64,000 nucleotides of DNA from JARRNE01 sp963824085. Its GTDB lineage: Bacteria > Pseudomonadota > Gammaproteobacteria > Chromatiales > Chromatiaceae. The position numbers and the translations under genes were made by a program. Positions 33,921 through 44,232 of this stretch are shown one piece after another; positions within the stretch are counted from its first letter, which is position 1; each line of letters begins with the position of its first letter. The notes under the pieces are model-generated. The model saw nothing but the letters and a program-made list of their open reading frames with translations, ran no database searches and had not been told where the DNA came from. The DNA lies in contig CAWGNT010000014.1 of the NCBI GenBank assembly GCA_963824085.1, positions 248,001 through 312,000 of the forward strand, written 5' to 3'.

Positions 33921-33949
33921 ATCATACGGACCCTGCACAATCGCGTCAA
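33921..33949 (-). promoter_or_regulatory. Sigma-70 promoter of the tRNA operon
   Basis: On the minus strand, TTGACG (33949-33944), a 17-base spacer and TATGAT (33926-33921) make a near-consensus promoter. A GC-containing discriminator (TCGCAG) follows, as expected for stringently controlled stable RNA operons. Confidence 0.85.
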
Positions 33950-34035
33950 ATCACCGCTGGCAACGCTGGCACAGGGCCTCTTTGCATCGCTATGATGCGG
34001 TCAGCTCGAAACCTTGGCGTCACTTTTATCGATTC

Positions 34036-34899
34036 ATGAGCGCACAAATTCTCGACGGCAAAGCCATCGCCGCGGAGATCCGCGGGGCACTCAAGCGGCA
34101 GGTCGACACCATCATCGACGCGGGTGGACGCCCGCCCGGATTGGCGGTCGTGCTCGTCGGCGACAACCCAGCTTCAGAGATCTATGTGCGCAACAAACGC
34201 AAGGCATGCGCGGAGGTGGGCTTCCACTCGGAGCTCCATGAGCTGTCCGCCGAGACGCCTCAGGAGAAGCTGCTCGATCTGATCGACACCCTGAACGCGG
34301 ACGAGAGGATAGACGGCATCCTGGTCCAGCTGCCCCTGCCCGATCACATCGACGAGGAGGCGGTCATCGAGCGCATCCTTCCGACCAAGGATGTGGACGG
34401 CTTTCATCCGTACAACGTGGGCCGCCTGGTGCTGCGGATGCCGCTGCTGCGCCCCTGCACGCCGAAGGGCATCATGTCCATGCTGGAGCGCACTGGACGC
34501 AAGATCGAAGGGCTGGATGCGGTGATCGTCGGCCAGTCCAACATCGTCGGCCGCCCGATGGCCCTGGAGCTGCTGGCGGCGCGCTGTACCATCACCGTCT
34601 GTCATACGCGCACCAAGGACCTGGCCGACAAGGTGCGGCGGGCGGATCTGGTGGTCGCAGCGGCGGGCAGGCCCAGACTGGTTGAAGGCGACTGGATAAA
34701 GCAGGGCGCGCTGGTGATCGATGTCGGGATGAATCGGCTGGCCGACGGCAAACTGGTGGGGGACGTGGACTTCGAGGGCGCCAGGGAACGCGCGGCCTGG
34801 ATCACGCCGGTCCCCGGCGGTGTGGGCCCGATGACGATCGCGAGTCTGCTCGAGAACACCCTGCAGGCCGCCGAGCTGCACGCGGCCGGGGCAGATTAA
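34036..34899 (+). CDS. folD: Bifunctional methylenetetrahydrofolate dehydrogenase/cyclohydrolase
   Basis: FolD interconverts 5,10-methylene- and 10-formyl-tetrahydrofolate in one-carbon metabolism. The 287-residue protein shows LAVVLVGDNPASEIYVRNK (catalytic Tyr/Lys region), GILVQLPLPDHI, KDVDGFHPYNVGRL, the NADP-binding VIVGQSNIVGRPMA and ITPVPGGVGPMTIA. The ATG at 34036 begins MSAQILDGK, the family start, though no strong Shine-Dalgarno is visible. It diverges from the tRNA operon promoter and converges with cysS, 9 bp away. Confidence 0.97.
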   Translation: MSAQILDGKAIAAEIRGALKRQVDTIIDAGGRPPGLAVVLVGDNPASEIYVRNKRKACAEVGFHSELHELSAETPQEKLLDLIDTLNADERIDGILVQLPLPDHIDEEAVIERILPTKDVDGFHPYNVGRLVLRMPLLRPCTPKGIMSMLERTGRKIEGLDAVIVGQSNIVGRPMALELLAARCTITVCHTRTKDLADKVRRADLVVAAAGRPRLVEGDWIKQGALVIDVGMNRLADGKLVGDVDFEGARERAAWITPVPGGVGPMTIASLLENTLQAAELHAAGAD

Positions 34900-34908
34900 G
34901 CCGGCTCC

Positions 34909-36291
<1,383 letters not shown>

Positions 36292-36439
36292 GAGGTCACG
36301 ACTAGGCCATGTGGGTAAGATCTCTTGGATGGTAACAAACGCCCCATTCCCGGCGAAACCGACTAAGTGGATCAGGCTTCCCCGGGCTTGCCAAAGCCCG
36401 TAACATGCCCCGCGCACCAATCCTCACAGGAGCTCGAAC

Positions 36440-37018
36440 ATGCCGCGACTGCTACCAACCGCTGCGATTCTGCTGACCCTGCTCGCCACGAGTGCCGCCG
36501 CCGTCGCGGACGAGCCGAAGGTCCGAATGGAGACCAGCGCAGGGACGATCACCATCGAGCTCTACCCGGAGAAGGCACCGCAGACGGTGAAGAGCTTCCT
36601 CACCTACGTGGACGAGGGGTTCTACGACGGAACCATCTTTCACCGCGTCATTCCGGGCTTCATGATCCAGGGCGGCGGCTTCACCGGAGACATGCAGCAG
36701 AAGTCCACCCACGCCCCGATCAAGAACGAGGCAGACAACGGGCTGAAGAACGACCGCGGCACCATCGCCATGGCTCGCACCTCGGACCCGGACTCCGCGA
36801 CTGCTCAGTTCTTCATCAATCTGAAGGACAACGACTTCCTGAACCACACGGGCAAGACCACGCGCGGCTGGGGCTATGCGGTCTTCGGCAAGGTGACTGA
36901 CGGCATGGACGTGGTGGACAAGATCGCCGCCGCACCCACCGGCCCCCATCCCAAGGGGTTACAAGACGTGCCCAAGACCCCCATAGTGATCAACAAGGTC
37001 ACCCGCGTGGCCGATTGA
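36440..37018 (+). CDS. ppiA: Periplasmic peptidyl-prolyl cis-trans isomerase (cyclophilin)
   Basis: A 192-residue cyclophilin with a signal peptide (LLPTAAILLTLLATSAAAVA). The catalytic core includes FHRVIPGFMIQGGGF (active-site Arg), GTIAMARTSDPDSATAQFFI and VFGKVTDGMDVVDKI. It should catalyse proline isomerisation of envelope proteins. The ATG at 36440 has AGGAG upstream. It overlaps the upstream leader of the cytoplasmic paralogue that follows 11 bp later, so the two form an operon. Confidence 0.95.
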   Translation: MPRLLPTAAILLTLLATSAAAVADEPKVRMETSAGTITIELYPEKAPQTVKSFLTYVDEGFYDGTIFHRVIPGFMIQGGGFTGDMQQKSTHAPIKNEADNGLKNDRGTIAMARTSDPDSATAQFFINLKDNDFLNHTGKTTRGWGYAVFGKVTDGMDVVDKIAAAPTGPHPKGLQDVPKTPIVINKVTRVAD

Positions 37019-37029
37019 GGAGCTACGAC

Positions 37030-37518
37030 ATGATTAGATTGACGACGAGCCACGGCGACATCGGGATCGAGCTGGAGCCCGACAAGGCCCCCGTTACCTG
37101 CGCCAACTTCGAGCAGTACGTGCGCGAAGGCCACTTCGACGGGACGCTCTTTCACCGGGTGATCGACGGCTTCATGATCCAAGGTGGAGGAATGACCGCG
37201 GACTTCATCCCCAGGCCCACGCGGGGCCCAATCGAGAACGAAGCGAAGAACGGGCTCAAGAACACCGCCGGAACCGTGGCGATGGCCCGGACCGGCCAGC
37301 CGCACTCGGCTACTGCGCAGTTCTTCATCAACGTCGCCAACAACGGCTTCCTGGATCATCCAGGACAGGACGGCTGGGGTTACTGCGTCTTTGGCCGCGT
37401 TGTCGAGGGCATGGACGTGGTGAACAAGATCAAGGGCGTGCGTACCGGCAACCGCCAAGGGCATCAGGACGTGCCCGTCGAGGACGTGGTGATCGAGAAG
37501 GCAGAGGTGGTCGACTGA
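37030..37518 (+). CDS. ppiB: Cytoplasmic peptidyl-prolyl cis-trans isomerase B
   Basis: A 162-residue cyclophilin without a signal peptide: MIRLTTSHGDIGIEL, FHRVIDGFMIQGGGM, GTVAMARTGQPHSATAQFFI, YCVFGRVVEGMDVVNKIK. The ATG at 37030, with GAGGAG upstream, matches PpiB starts better than the in-frame ATG at 37015, which overlaps the ppiA stop. It lies upstream of lpxH, as in many relatives. Confidence 0.95.
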   Translation: MIRLTTSHGDIGIELEPDKAPVTCANFEQYVREGHFDGTLFHRVIDGFMIQGGGMTADFIPRPTRGPIENEAKNGLKNTAGTVAMARTGQPHSATAQFFINVANNGFLDHPGQDGWGYCVFGRVVEGMDVVNKIKGVRTGNRQGHQDVPVEDVVIEKAEVVD

Positions 37519-37598
37519 ACGGGGCTGAAACGGGGGGCGGTGATCTTGTCGTCGCCTCAGGTTAGCCGAGCAGCTTGGAGGTTGGCACAAGATCTTTC

Positions 37599-37615
37599 GG
37601 TGCGCACAGCGCACC
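37599..37615. repeat. Short palindrome GGTGCGC-ACA-GCGCACC followed by CTAC
   Basis: A perfect 7-bp inverted repeat with a 3-base loop in the ppiB-lpxH gap. A related sequence ending GCGCACCCTACC occurs at 38560-38578 after lpxH. The GCGCACCCTAC core in intergenic positions resembles REP elements, and a REP-associated transposase remnant is present at 60.4 kb. Confidence 0.5.
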
Positions 37616-37772
37616 CTACGGGGCGAAGCGGCCTCCAACATCAGCAGCGGCGAGGGACCGATGCGCGGATAACGAGGGGGGAGGCGTGGCAGGGCCGTGC
37701 CCCGTACGCGTGTCCCTTATCCATCACCCATTACCCCTGGCTAGTTGGTGCTCCTCCGTCGGCCCTTCGTCA

Positions 37773-38504
37773 ATGCCTGATTCCCTCTTCGTTTCCGACC
37801 TCCACCTGGCACCGGAGCGTCCCGCCACGGTGGAGCTCTTTGTCTCGTTTCTCGGCGGCCGGGCACGCGAGGCGGAACGGCTTTTTATCCTCGGGGACCT
37901 ATTCGACGCCTGGATCGGGGACGACGACGATACCCCGCCCTACCCCGCCGTCCGCACCGGCCTGCGGGAGCTCACCGCCTCCGGCACCCGCTGCTATCTG
38001 ATGCACGGCAACCGGGACTTCCTGCTCGGACGAGGCTTCACACTCGACACTGGCTGCACCCTGCTCAGCGACCCGACGAGACTCGACATTGAAGGCAGTC
38101 CGACACTCCTCATGCACGGAGACCTCCTGTGTACCGATGACCTTCCCTACCAGCGCTTCCGGCGCCGGATCCGCAACCCGATCGTCATCCGCTTGTTCCT
38201 CTGGAAGTCGCTCGAGAAGCGGCGCGCCATCGCCGCGGACTACCGGCTGAGGAGCGGTGCGGCGACCTCTCAGAAGGCGGAGGAGATCATGGACGTGAGT
38301 CAGACGACGGTCGCGGAATTCATGCGCCGCCATGGGGCCAGACGTCTCATCCACGGGCACACGCATCGTCCGCGAGATCACCACTTCGAGTTGGACGGAG
38401 TGCCTGTGACCCGGTCCGTCCTGGCCGAGTGGCATGAGGATCGCGGCGAGGTGCTTGTAGGCTCGGCGGGCGGCTGGAGGCGCGAAGCCGTGACGCGTGG
38501 TTAG
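37773..38504 (+). CDS. lpxH: UDP-2,3-diacylglucosamine hydrolase
   Basis: The lipid A pathway enzyme that cleaves UDP-2,3-diacylglucosamine to lipid X and UMP. The calcineurin-like metal motifs are complete: SDLHL, LGDLFDAWIGDDD, MHGNRDFLLG, LMHGDLLCTDD and HGHTHRP. The 243-residue length is normal. ATG 37773 (MPDSLFVSDLHLAP) places the first metal motif at the usual position. It follows ppiB. Confidence 0.96.
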   Translation: MPDSLFVSDLHLAPERPATVELFVSFLGGRAREAERLFILGDLFDAWIGDDDDTPPYPAVRTGLRELTASGTRCYLMHGNRDFLLGRGFTLDTGCTLLSDPTRLDIEGSPTLLMHGDLLCTDDLPYQRFRRRIRNPIVIRLFLWKSLEKRRAIAADYRLRSGAATSQKAEEIMDVSQTTVAEFMRRHGARRLIHGHTHRPRDHHFELDGVPVTRSVLAEWHEDRGEVLVGSAGGWRREAVTRG

Positions 38505-38573
38505 GCGGCCGTGCGGTGGCTCGGGCCGTGAGCTGCAACACGTTGACGTAACCGCCGCACGGTGCAGCGCACC

Positions 38574-39407
38574 CTACCGTCTCCGCGAGGTCTCACCGCA
38601 GAGCGCCCGCAGGCGCTCGATCTCGGCCGCCTCGAATCCCGCCTTCCGACGCGCCGGCTCGTTCAGAGGACCGCGGATCTCGCCCCGGAGATACTCGTCC
38701 AGAAGCGCAAAGTAGGCAGCCTCCGGCGCCAGCCCGCGCTCGGCGCACAGGAAACGGAACCAACGGCTGCCCGCCGCAACATGCCCGACCTCGTCGCGCA
38801 GGATGATCTCCAGCCGTGCTGCGGTCTCGTCGTCGCCAACCGCGCGAAGGCGCTCGATCATCCCCGGGGTGACGTCAAGCCCACGCGCCTCCATGACGCG
38901 CGGCACCAGGGCCATGCGCGCGAGGGGGTCGTGCGCCGTGCGCCGAGCCATGGCCCATAGACCGTCATGAGCGGGGAAGTCTCCGTAGTCGCGGCCGAGC
39001 GCGCGCAGCCGCTCACGCATGAGACCGAAGTGGTAGGCCTCCTCGGCGGCGACCCGAACCCAGTCCGCGTAGTAGTCAGCAGGAAATCCGCGGAAGCGAT
39101 GGACGGCGTCCCAGGCGAGGTCGATGGCGTTGAGCTCGATGTGAGCGACCGCGTGCACGAGCGCGGCGCGACCCGCGGCGCTCTTGACCGGGCGTTTAGG
39201 CAGGTCACGGGGATGGACAAGCTCCGGCCGCTCCGGACGGCCCGGCTCGGCGATCGGCTCGCCGCCCCCCGCTTCCTCCAAGCCAAGTGCACCCCCGTCC
39301 CAGGCGGCGGCCGCCCGGGCAGTCAGCCTCATCTTGTCGTCCGGATCCGGGGCGCGAAGGCAATCGGCCGCGGCGGCGAACAGGTTGCTCCAGGGGCCGG
39401 TGGTCAC
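38574..39407 (-). CDS. DUF455 ferritin-like protein
   Basis: A 277-residue helical protein with ferritin-like di-iron ligand patterns: HAVAHIELNAIDLAWDA (E-x-x-H-type), VRVAAEEAYHFGLMRERL and ILRDEVGHVAAGSRWF. DUF455 proteins are related to rubrerythrin-type oxidases. The reaction is unknown. Its ATG overlaps the stop of the glycerate kinase gene by four bases (ATGA), so they are co-translated. Confidence 0.88.
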   Translation of the reverse strand: MTTGPWSNLFAAAADCLRAPDPDDKMRLTARAAAAWDGGALGLEEAGGGEPIAEPGRPERPELVHPRDLPKRPVKSAAGRAALVHAVAHIELNAIDLAWDAVHRFRGFPADYYADWVRVAAEEAYHFGLMRERLRALGRDYGDFPAHDGLWAMARRTAHDPLARMALVPRVMEARGLDVTPGMIERLRAVGDDETAARLEIILRDEVGHVAAGSRWFRFLCAERGLAPEAAYFALLDEYLRGEIRGPLNEPARRKAGFEAAEIERLRALCGETSRRR

Positions 39408-40675
39408 CGCTTCAAGCCGAGGATCAGGTCCATCACGTTCGTCCCGGTCGGACCCGTTTGGATTAGATCGCCGCTTGCCTCCAGCAGAGCCCCCGAATCG
39501 GCGAGCCGCAGCGCTTCCTCGGGGTTGAACCCGTCGAGCGCCGCCCGCTGCACCGTGCCGCCGTCCACCAGGGCGCCCGCGTCTTCCGTGGGTCCGTCGG
39601 TTCCGTCAGTCCCGGCACTCAGTAGAAAGCAGTCCTCGCGTCCCGCCAGCTCCTGCGCGACCGCCAAGGCCAGGTGTGTGTTGCGGCCGCCGCGGCCCGG
39701 ATGCTCCGGCAGGCGGACCGTCGTCTCGCCGCCCCAGACGTGCAGAGCGGCAGGACCTTCCAGCAACAGACGCGCGAGGTCGCGGCCGCGCTCGGCGGCA
39801 TCACCCGCCACAAAGGCATCGTGACACCGAACCACAAGGCCCATCTCCTTCCCCGCCGCTGCGGCCGCGCCCTTTGCCTTCGCAAGGGTCGCCACCAGCT
39901 CGACCGTCGGCCCGTGCTGCGGGATACCGGACCGCTCCGCGAGCCCAGCTTCGACCCAGAGCCGAAGCCAGGCCGGCAGATCGAGCTTCTGCAGCTCGAC
40001 CGCGAGGTCCGGCTCGGGCACCAGAAGCCCCGAGCCGATCACCCGCGGCTCGTCGGCCGGAACATCGGAGATCGCCAGGGCGCGCAGCCTGCGGCCCTGC
40101 ACGAAGGTCAAGAGCCCGCCGCCCTTTATCCGGGACACGGCCTTGCGCACCCGATTCATCGCGTCGATGGGCAGACCGCTACCCAACAGCCAGCCGTTGA
40201 GCCGCTCCAGCTCAGCGAGGCCGAGCCCGCCGGCGGGCACCTCCACAAGACTGGACGCACCGCCGGAGATGAGAAAGAGGAGGCTCGCGTCCCCTGCCGC
40301 CGCGACCGTGTCGAGCAGCCGCCCACCGGCCTCGAGGCTTCCCAGGTTGGGGACGGGATGGCCGCCGATGACACCGTCGAGTCCCACCGCCGAGAGCCTT
40401 GACGGCAGCAGGTGCCCGGCCTTCGACACCACCAGTCCTCCTCGGATCTGCGTGCCGAGGATGTCGCAAGCGCCTTCTGTCATGGCCTGGGCGGCCTTAC
40501 CGACAGCGATGAGCACGACAGGGCCGCTGACACCGGACCGCTGCAGAGCGGCGTGCACTGCCGTGCGTCCGTCTACCGCCTCGAGAGCGCGATCGAAAAT
40601 CATCTGCAGCATGGAGCGCGGCCCGCGCTCAGCGGCCGACTCGGGCTTCGGCTGGTCCGGCTGTGTTAACCTCAT
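39404..40675 (-). CDS. Glycerate 2-kinase (DUF4147/MOFRL family)
   Basis: A 423-residue protein with the N-terminal DUF4147 domain (VLIAVGKAAQAMTEGACD, FLISGGASSLVEVPAGGLGL, ALAISDVPADEP) and the C-terminal MOFRL domain (GGETTVRLPEHPGRGGRNTH, LLSAGTDGTDGPTEDAGAL). It phosphorylates glycerate at C2, feeding lower glycolysis. The start could be 40675 or the later Met at 40612, since 40675 overlaps a possible start of the divergent gene. It is coupled to the DUF455 gene downstream. Confidence 0.92.
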   Translation of the reverse strand: MRLTQPDQPKPESAAERGPRSMLQMIFDRALEAVDGRTAVHAALQRSGVSGPVVLIAVGKAAQAMTEGACDILGTQIRGGLVVSKAGHLLPSRLSAVGLDGVIGGHPVPNLGSLEAGGRLLDTVAAAGDASLLFLISGGASSLVEVPAGGLGLAELERLNGWLLGSGLPIDAMNRVRKAVSRIKGGGLLTFVQGRRLRALAISDVPADEPRVIGSGLLVPEPDLAVELQKLDLPAWLRLWVEAGLAERSGIPQHGPTVELVATLAKAKGAAAAAGKEMGLVVRCHDAFVAGDAAERGRDLARLLLEGPAALHVWGGETTVRLPEHPGRGGRNTHLALAVAQELAGREDCFLLSAGTDGTDGPTEDAGALVDGGTVQRAALDGFNPEEALRLADSGALLEASGDLIQTGPTGTNVMDLILGLKR

Positions 40676-40709
40676 GGCGTCAAGATTACACGGAGATACG
40701 GGCCTGGAT

Positions 40710-41639
40710 ATGGTCGATCTGCGCCGCCGCTACAGCCTCAACGTTCTGGTCCGGATGGTGCTCGTAGGGGCCGTTGCAGCCGGTCTGGCGGTGTGGAAAT
40801 ACGATCTGCTCAACGAGATCTATCTGCGCGGCCAGCTGACTCCCCTCGGCATTGCCACCAACGGATTCATCCTGCTGCTGTTCGCGGCCGGCACGTTGAA
40901 GATGGTGGCCACCTTTCTACATTACGCTAGCGAGGAGCGCGCGCTTGGCCGCTTCATCGACAACTTGGAAAAGAGTCCGGACGACCCGCTTTTCCGCGTC
41001 GGCCGCTCGAGTGCGATTCACCGCCGCTTTCAAACCCTCGCCAGCCTAGCCGAGACCCATTCCCCCATCAACCAAGGTGCCCTCGCCTCTGCCCTCGTGG
41101 CGAGCGAAAGCACCCGCGTCAGCTTCCCGAAGTTCATCAACAACATCCTCATCTTGACAGGGGTGTTCGGCACCATCCTGGGCCTCGCCATCGCCCTGGT
41201 GGGCGCCTCGGGCATGCTGGCCTCCGCGGTCGACACAGGCGGCATGGGAATGGTGGTGCACGGCATGTCGACGGCCTTGTCCACGACCATCACCGCCATC
41301 CTCTGCTACCTCTACTTCGGTTATTTCTATCTCAAGCTCAACGATGTGCAGACCTGCTTCATCAGTGGCGTCGAGCAGGTGACGGCAACGCAATTGATCC
41401 CACGCTTCGAGGTCCGCGAGGAGGGTGTGCTGAACCGGTTTGCGGGGCTCGTGAAGTCCGTGGCTGAGCTAGTCAACCGCATGGAGGTGTCCCAGCGCAC
41501 CTTCGAGGCCGTGGAGCTCAACCTGCTCAATACCCTGGTCACCTACCGCGACAAGATCCAAGACGTGGCAGGCGACGTCAAGCGGATCGAGGGCATCCTG
41601 CGGGACGGCTTCCGGCTGCCCGCGGAGCCAGAGCCATGA
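40710..41639 (+). CDS. MotA/TolQ/ExbB-like ion-channel subunit
   Basis: A 309-residue inner-membrane protein. Two N-terminal hydrophobic segments (VRMVLVGAVAAGLAVW, FILLLFAAGTLKMVATFL) are followed by a cytoplasmic region and the pair NNILILTGVFGTILGLAIAL and MSTALSTTITAILCYLYFGY, which match the TolQ/ExbB proton-channel helices (GxxGTxxGL, AlxTTxxGL). A helical tail follows. An in-frame ATG at 40674 is an alternative start. Its stop overlaps the start of the partner gene by four bases, so the two should form one energised complex. Confidence 0.85.
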   Translation: MVDLRRRYSLNVLVRMVLVGAVAAGLAVWKYDLLNEIYLRGQLTPLGIATNGFILLLFAAGTLKMVATFLHYASEERALGRFIDNLEKSPDDPLFRVGRSSAIHRRFQTLASLAETHSPINQGALASALVASESTRVSFPKFINNILILTGVFGTILGLAIALVGASGMLASAVDTGGMGMVVHGMSTALSTTITAILCYLYFGYFYLKLNDVQTCFISGVEQVTATQLIPRFEVREEGVLNRFAGLVKSVAELVNRMEVSQRTFEAVELNLLNTLVTYRDKIQDVAGDVKRIEGILRDGFRLPAEPEP

Positions 41640-42856
41640 GCGGCCAACAGGGCTTCATAGACCTGCGGCTGAATCACCAGCGGGATCAGACCGCTGAGAG
41701 CTTCTGGCCTTCCTTCACCGACATCATGACGGTGGTCGTCATGATCTTCATGCTCGCCATGCTGATCTTGCTGGTGCGCAACATGAAGCTCGTGAAGGAG
41801 CTGCGCGCCACGATGGCGGCCGAGCGCCAGGCCGCCGAGCTGGTGCGGACGAAGGACCAGGAGCACGTCCAGCTTTCCGCACGGCTGACCGCCGCCGAGG
41901 CGGAGGTCAGCCGCCTGACGAAGCAGCTCAGCGCCATGGACCTCAAGCGTCAAGCCCAAGATCGCCAGCTGGCGCAGCGCGACGAGCGACTCCAATCTCT
42001 CGGCGTCGAGCGCGGCACCCTGCGTACAAGGCTCGACCAACAGGGAAAGGACATGGCTGGCTTGAAGGAGCGCCTCGCCGCCGCCGACCAGCAAATCAAG
42101 TCGCTCACGCAGGACAGCGCGTCCCTGAAGAGCCTCACAAAGACATATGAGGCAAAGCTTGCGAAGCTCGCAGGCACGAATCGGGCACGTCAAGACGAGA
42201 TATCGCAACTCTCGGCAAAGCAGGCCGCCCAAACGGAAAAGCTCGCGCAGCTGAAGCAGGCCCTAAAGGAAAGCGAGGCGCGTTTTGCGGCGAGTCAATC
42301 AGCGCTCGACTCGGCGATGAAAGCGCGGCAGCTTCAAACGAAGACGATGGCACAGCTGAAATCCGAGCATCAAACTACCACGCAGGAGCTCGATAAGCTG
42401 CGCGCCGACTATCAGGCGAAGGTGGAGGAGCTGTCGGCGGTGCTCGCCAAGCTGGAGACTGCCAGTCGCTCGCAGGCGAAGCTCACGGACAGCTACGACC
42501 AGCTCAAGGCCCAGTACAACCGCTTAGTGCGGCCGGCTCGAAGCCCTAAGGGGCGCTATGTCGTCGAGGTGCGCTACACCAAGAGCGCAGGGCATCCGGA
42601 TATTCGCATGCGTGTGCCCACGGACACGAGCTTCCACAGCGTCGACCGCAGCACCTTGGAGAGCCGACTCGACAAGCTCGTCAAGGCGCACCCAGAGGGG
42701 CTCTACGTCAAGGTAATCTTTCCCAAGAACAGCGGGCTGAGCTACACGGAGGCTTGGCAGTTCACAAACGCCCTGCACGCAAAATACGACTACTACTATC
42801 GCGACCAGCCGCCGCCCGAGGGCGAGCCGTCGTCCGACGCGGACACCGCGCCTTGA
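41636..42856 (+). CDS. Single-pass coiled-coil stator partner (MotB/ExbD-like N-terminus)
   Basis: A 406-residue protein. The N-terminal FWPSFTDIMTVVVMIFMLAM is one membrane helix with an Asp at its start, as in MotB/ExbD/TolR. A very long Lys/Gln/Glu/Ala coiled coil runs about 50-300. The last about 100 residues form a compact domain (GRYVVEVRYTKSAGHPDIRM, EGLYVKVIFPKNSGLSYTEA), which could be TolR/ExbD-like. No OmpA peptidoglycan-binding domain is present. It is coupled (ATGA) to the ExbB/MotA-like gene. The cellular task of the pair is unknown. Confidence 0.8.
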   Translation: MSGQQGFIDLRLNHQRDQTAESFWPSFTDIMTVVVMIFMLAMLILLVRNMKLVKELRATMAAERQAAELVRTKDQEHVQLSARLTAAEAEVSRLTKQLSAMDLKRQAQDRQLAQRDERLQSLGVERGTLRTRLDQQGKDMAGLKERLAAADQQIKSLTQDSASLKSLTKTYEAKLAKLAGTNRARQDEISQLSAKQAAQTEKLAQLKQALKESEARFAASQSALDSAMKARQLQTKTMAQLKSEHQTTTQELDKLRADYQAKVEELSAVLAKLETASRSQAKLTDSYDQLKAQYNRLVRPARSPKGRYVVEVRYTKSAGHPDIRMRVPTDTSFHSVDRSTLESRLDKLVKAHPEGLYVKVIFPKNSGLSYTEAWQFTNALHAKYDYYYRDQPPPEGEPSSDADTAP

Positions 42857-43022
42857 AATCGGCAAGCTCGCCTCCGGATCGGGCTTGGCCAATTGCTGTC
42901 AAATCCGGCAATCGGCTTAACGATGGGGAGGCGGCAACGGTTGAGCGCGCACGGGATATGGCGGAGCCCGCTAGGACTCCGCCTGCACGGAATGGACAAG
43001 TAAGCGGGGGCTGGTCTATCCG

Positions 43023-43346
43023 TTACTCGGGCACCGCGACCGCGGCCACTTGTGTGGAGTCTTTCTTGGGCTCCGCGGCCGGGAGGACGATCACGGTTTG
43101 CGTGCGCCCATAGCCGGAGTTGGCCCAAGGTCCGCCCCAGCCATAGGGTCGACCCCAACCGTAAGGCCCGCCCCACCCGTAGGGACCGTGCCGGTAGTAA
43201 TAGTAATCGTCGTGGTCATCGCCGAAGAACCAGCGGAGCGGATTCATGTTGCTGAAGATCCCGTCCGCGCGTGCGACGCCCGGCACTACGGCACCGCCAA
43301 GGACAACCGCCGCGGCGATCGCGACGGACACCATCACTCGTTTCAT
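43023..43346 (-). CDS. Small secreted Tyr/Gly/Trp-rich protein
   Basis: A 107-residue protein from ATG 43346 (GGAGG upstream). A signal peptide (VAIAAAVVLGGAVVPGVARA) is followed by MNPLRWFFGDDHDDYYYY, three to four PYGWG-type repeats, and a tail ending VAVPE. MNPxRWFFG occurs in many small envelope proteins of sulfur-oxidising Gammaproteobacteria. The function is unknown. Longer upstream frames lack a signal peptide and are rejected. Confidence 0.8.
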   Translation of the reverse strand: MKRVMVSVAIAAAVVLGGAVVPGVARADGIFSNMNPLRWFFGDDHDDYYYYRHGPYGWGGPYGWGRPYGWGGPWANSGYGRTQTVIVLPAAEPKKDSTQVAAVAVPE

Positions 43347-43611
43347 GGTTTCGCCTCCTGTCGCCGGAAAGCTGCTTAGGAACTCTAATATCTTAATATT
43401 CTGATGTTCTGCAGGCAAGATGTCGGTTCCGGTCGATGATGGTGCCCCCTCACGCTTCAGAGGGCCCCGCTGTCTGGGGCTGCGACAGCGAATTACGGGC
43501 GGTGCGAGCGGCCACCTGAAGGGTGGACGCGTTGCTTTCATGGGGACGCCAAGCCGCCCCCCGGCGGGTTAGAGGCATCGTCCGCCTCAGGTACCCGACC
43601 GCTCGGCATGT

Positions 43612-44232
43612 CTACGACTTTACGATGAAGGTGGATTCGTCCGTGTCGTAGCTCGATCCCGCCTTCACCTTATGCTCGACCACGTAAGTTCCGGGGGGCG
43701 CGCTCTTGGGCACGTTAATCGTCGCCTCTGCAACCCATCCGCCACCGGTCCGCTTGTTAGCTTGTTCGGGCAGGCTGTACAACACCTTTCCGTCCTTTTT
43801 TAGCGCCCAGCTCTCGTACACGGTTTCGGAGCTCTCCCGCCTTGGTAGCAAAAGGGAATAATCCGTCGAAATCACAACGACCTGCCCAGGTTTCACGGCC
43901 TTCGGTGAAGAAGCCCCCTTTCGGATCTTGACGAGCGAGGTGTCAACGGCTTTCGTCAACCCGTACACTCGCCTGTCAGCCCTGGCAGAGCGTACCTGCT
44001 TTGCCTGGTATTGGTTGATCTTCACAACGCCCCAGCCGAGAAGCCCACCCGCGGCCGCTCCGATCGCACAGCCACGCGCGTTCCGGGTAATGAGCACTCC
44101 TACTCCGCAGCCCAACGCCGCACCAATCCCCGCACCCATTGCCTGTTGCTGCCCTTCGCCGCCCATCGTCGCACAGCCCGACACCAGACTTGCCGCGACG
44201 GCCGCTACCACCGTTGCTCGACTCACTTTCAT
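43612..44232 (-). CDS. Lipoprotein with glycine-zipper segment
   Basis: A 206-residue lipoprotein: the signal ends in the lipobox SLVSGC, then a glycine-zipper (MGAGIGAALGCGVGVLI, GCAIGAAAGGLLGWG), and a beta-rich C-terminal domain (VKPGQVVVISTDYSLLLP, TINVPKSAPPGTYVVEHKVK). It should be anchored in the outer membrane. The C-terminal half looks immunoglobulin-like. No specific function is recognised. It is a neighbour of other envelope proteins. Confidence 0.85.
   Translation of the reverse strand: MKVSRATVVAAVAASLVSGCATMGGEGQQQAMGAGIGAALGCGVGVLITRNARGCAIGAAAGGLLGWGVVKINQYQAKQVRSARADRRVYGLTKAVDTSLVKIRKGASSPKAVKPGQVVVISTDYSLLLPRRESSETVYESWALKKDGKVLYSLPEQANKRTGGGWVAEATINVPKSAPPGTYVVEHKVKAGSSYDTDESTFIVKS

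Noticed and set aside
36383..36400. Hairpin CGGGCTT-GCCA-AAGCCCG between cysS and ppiA as a terminator
   Set aside because: It lies between divergent gene starts with no T-tract, so termination of either gene is impossible. It is at most a REP-like palindrome.
40674..42856. Zorya-type antiphage system
   Set aside because: The MotA-like/one-helix pair resembles ZorAB superficially, but the partner has no OmpA domain and no ZorC, ZorD or ZorE gene is nearby.
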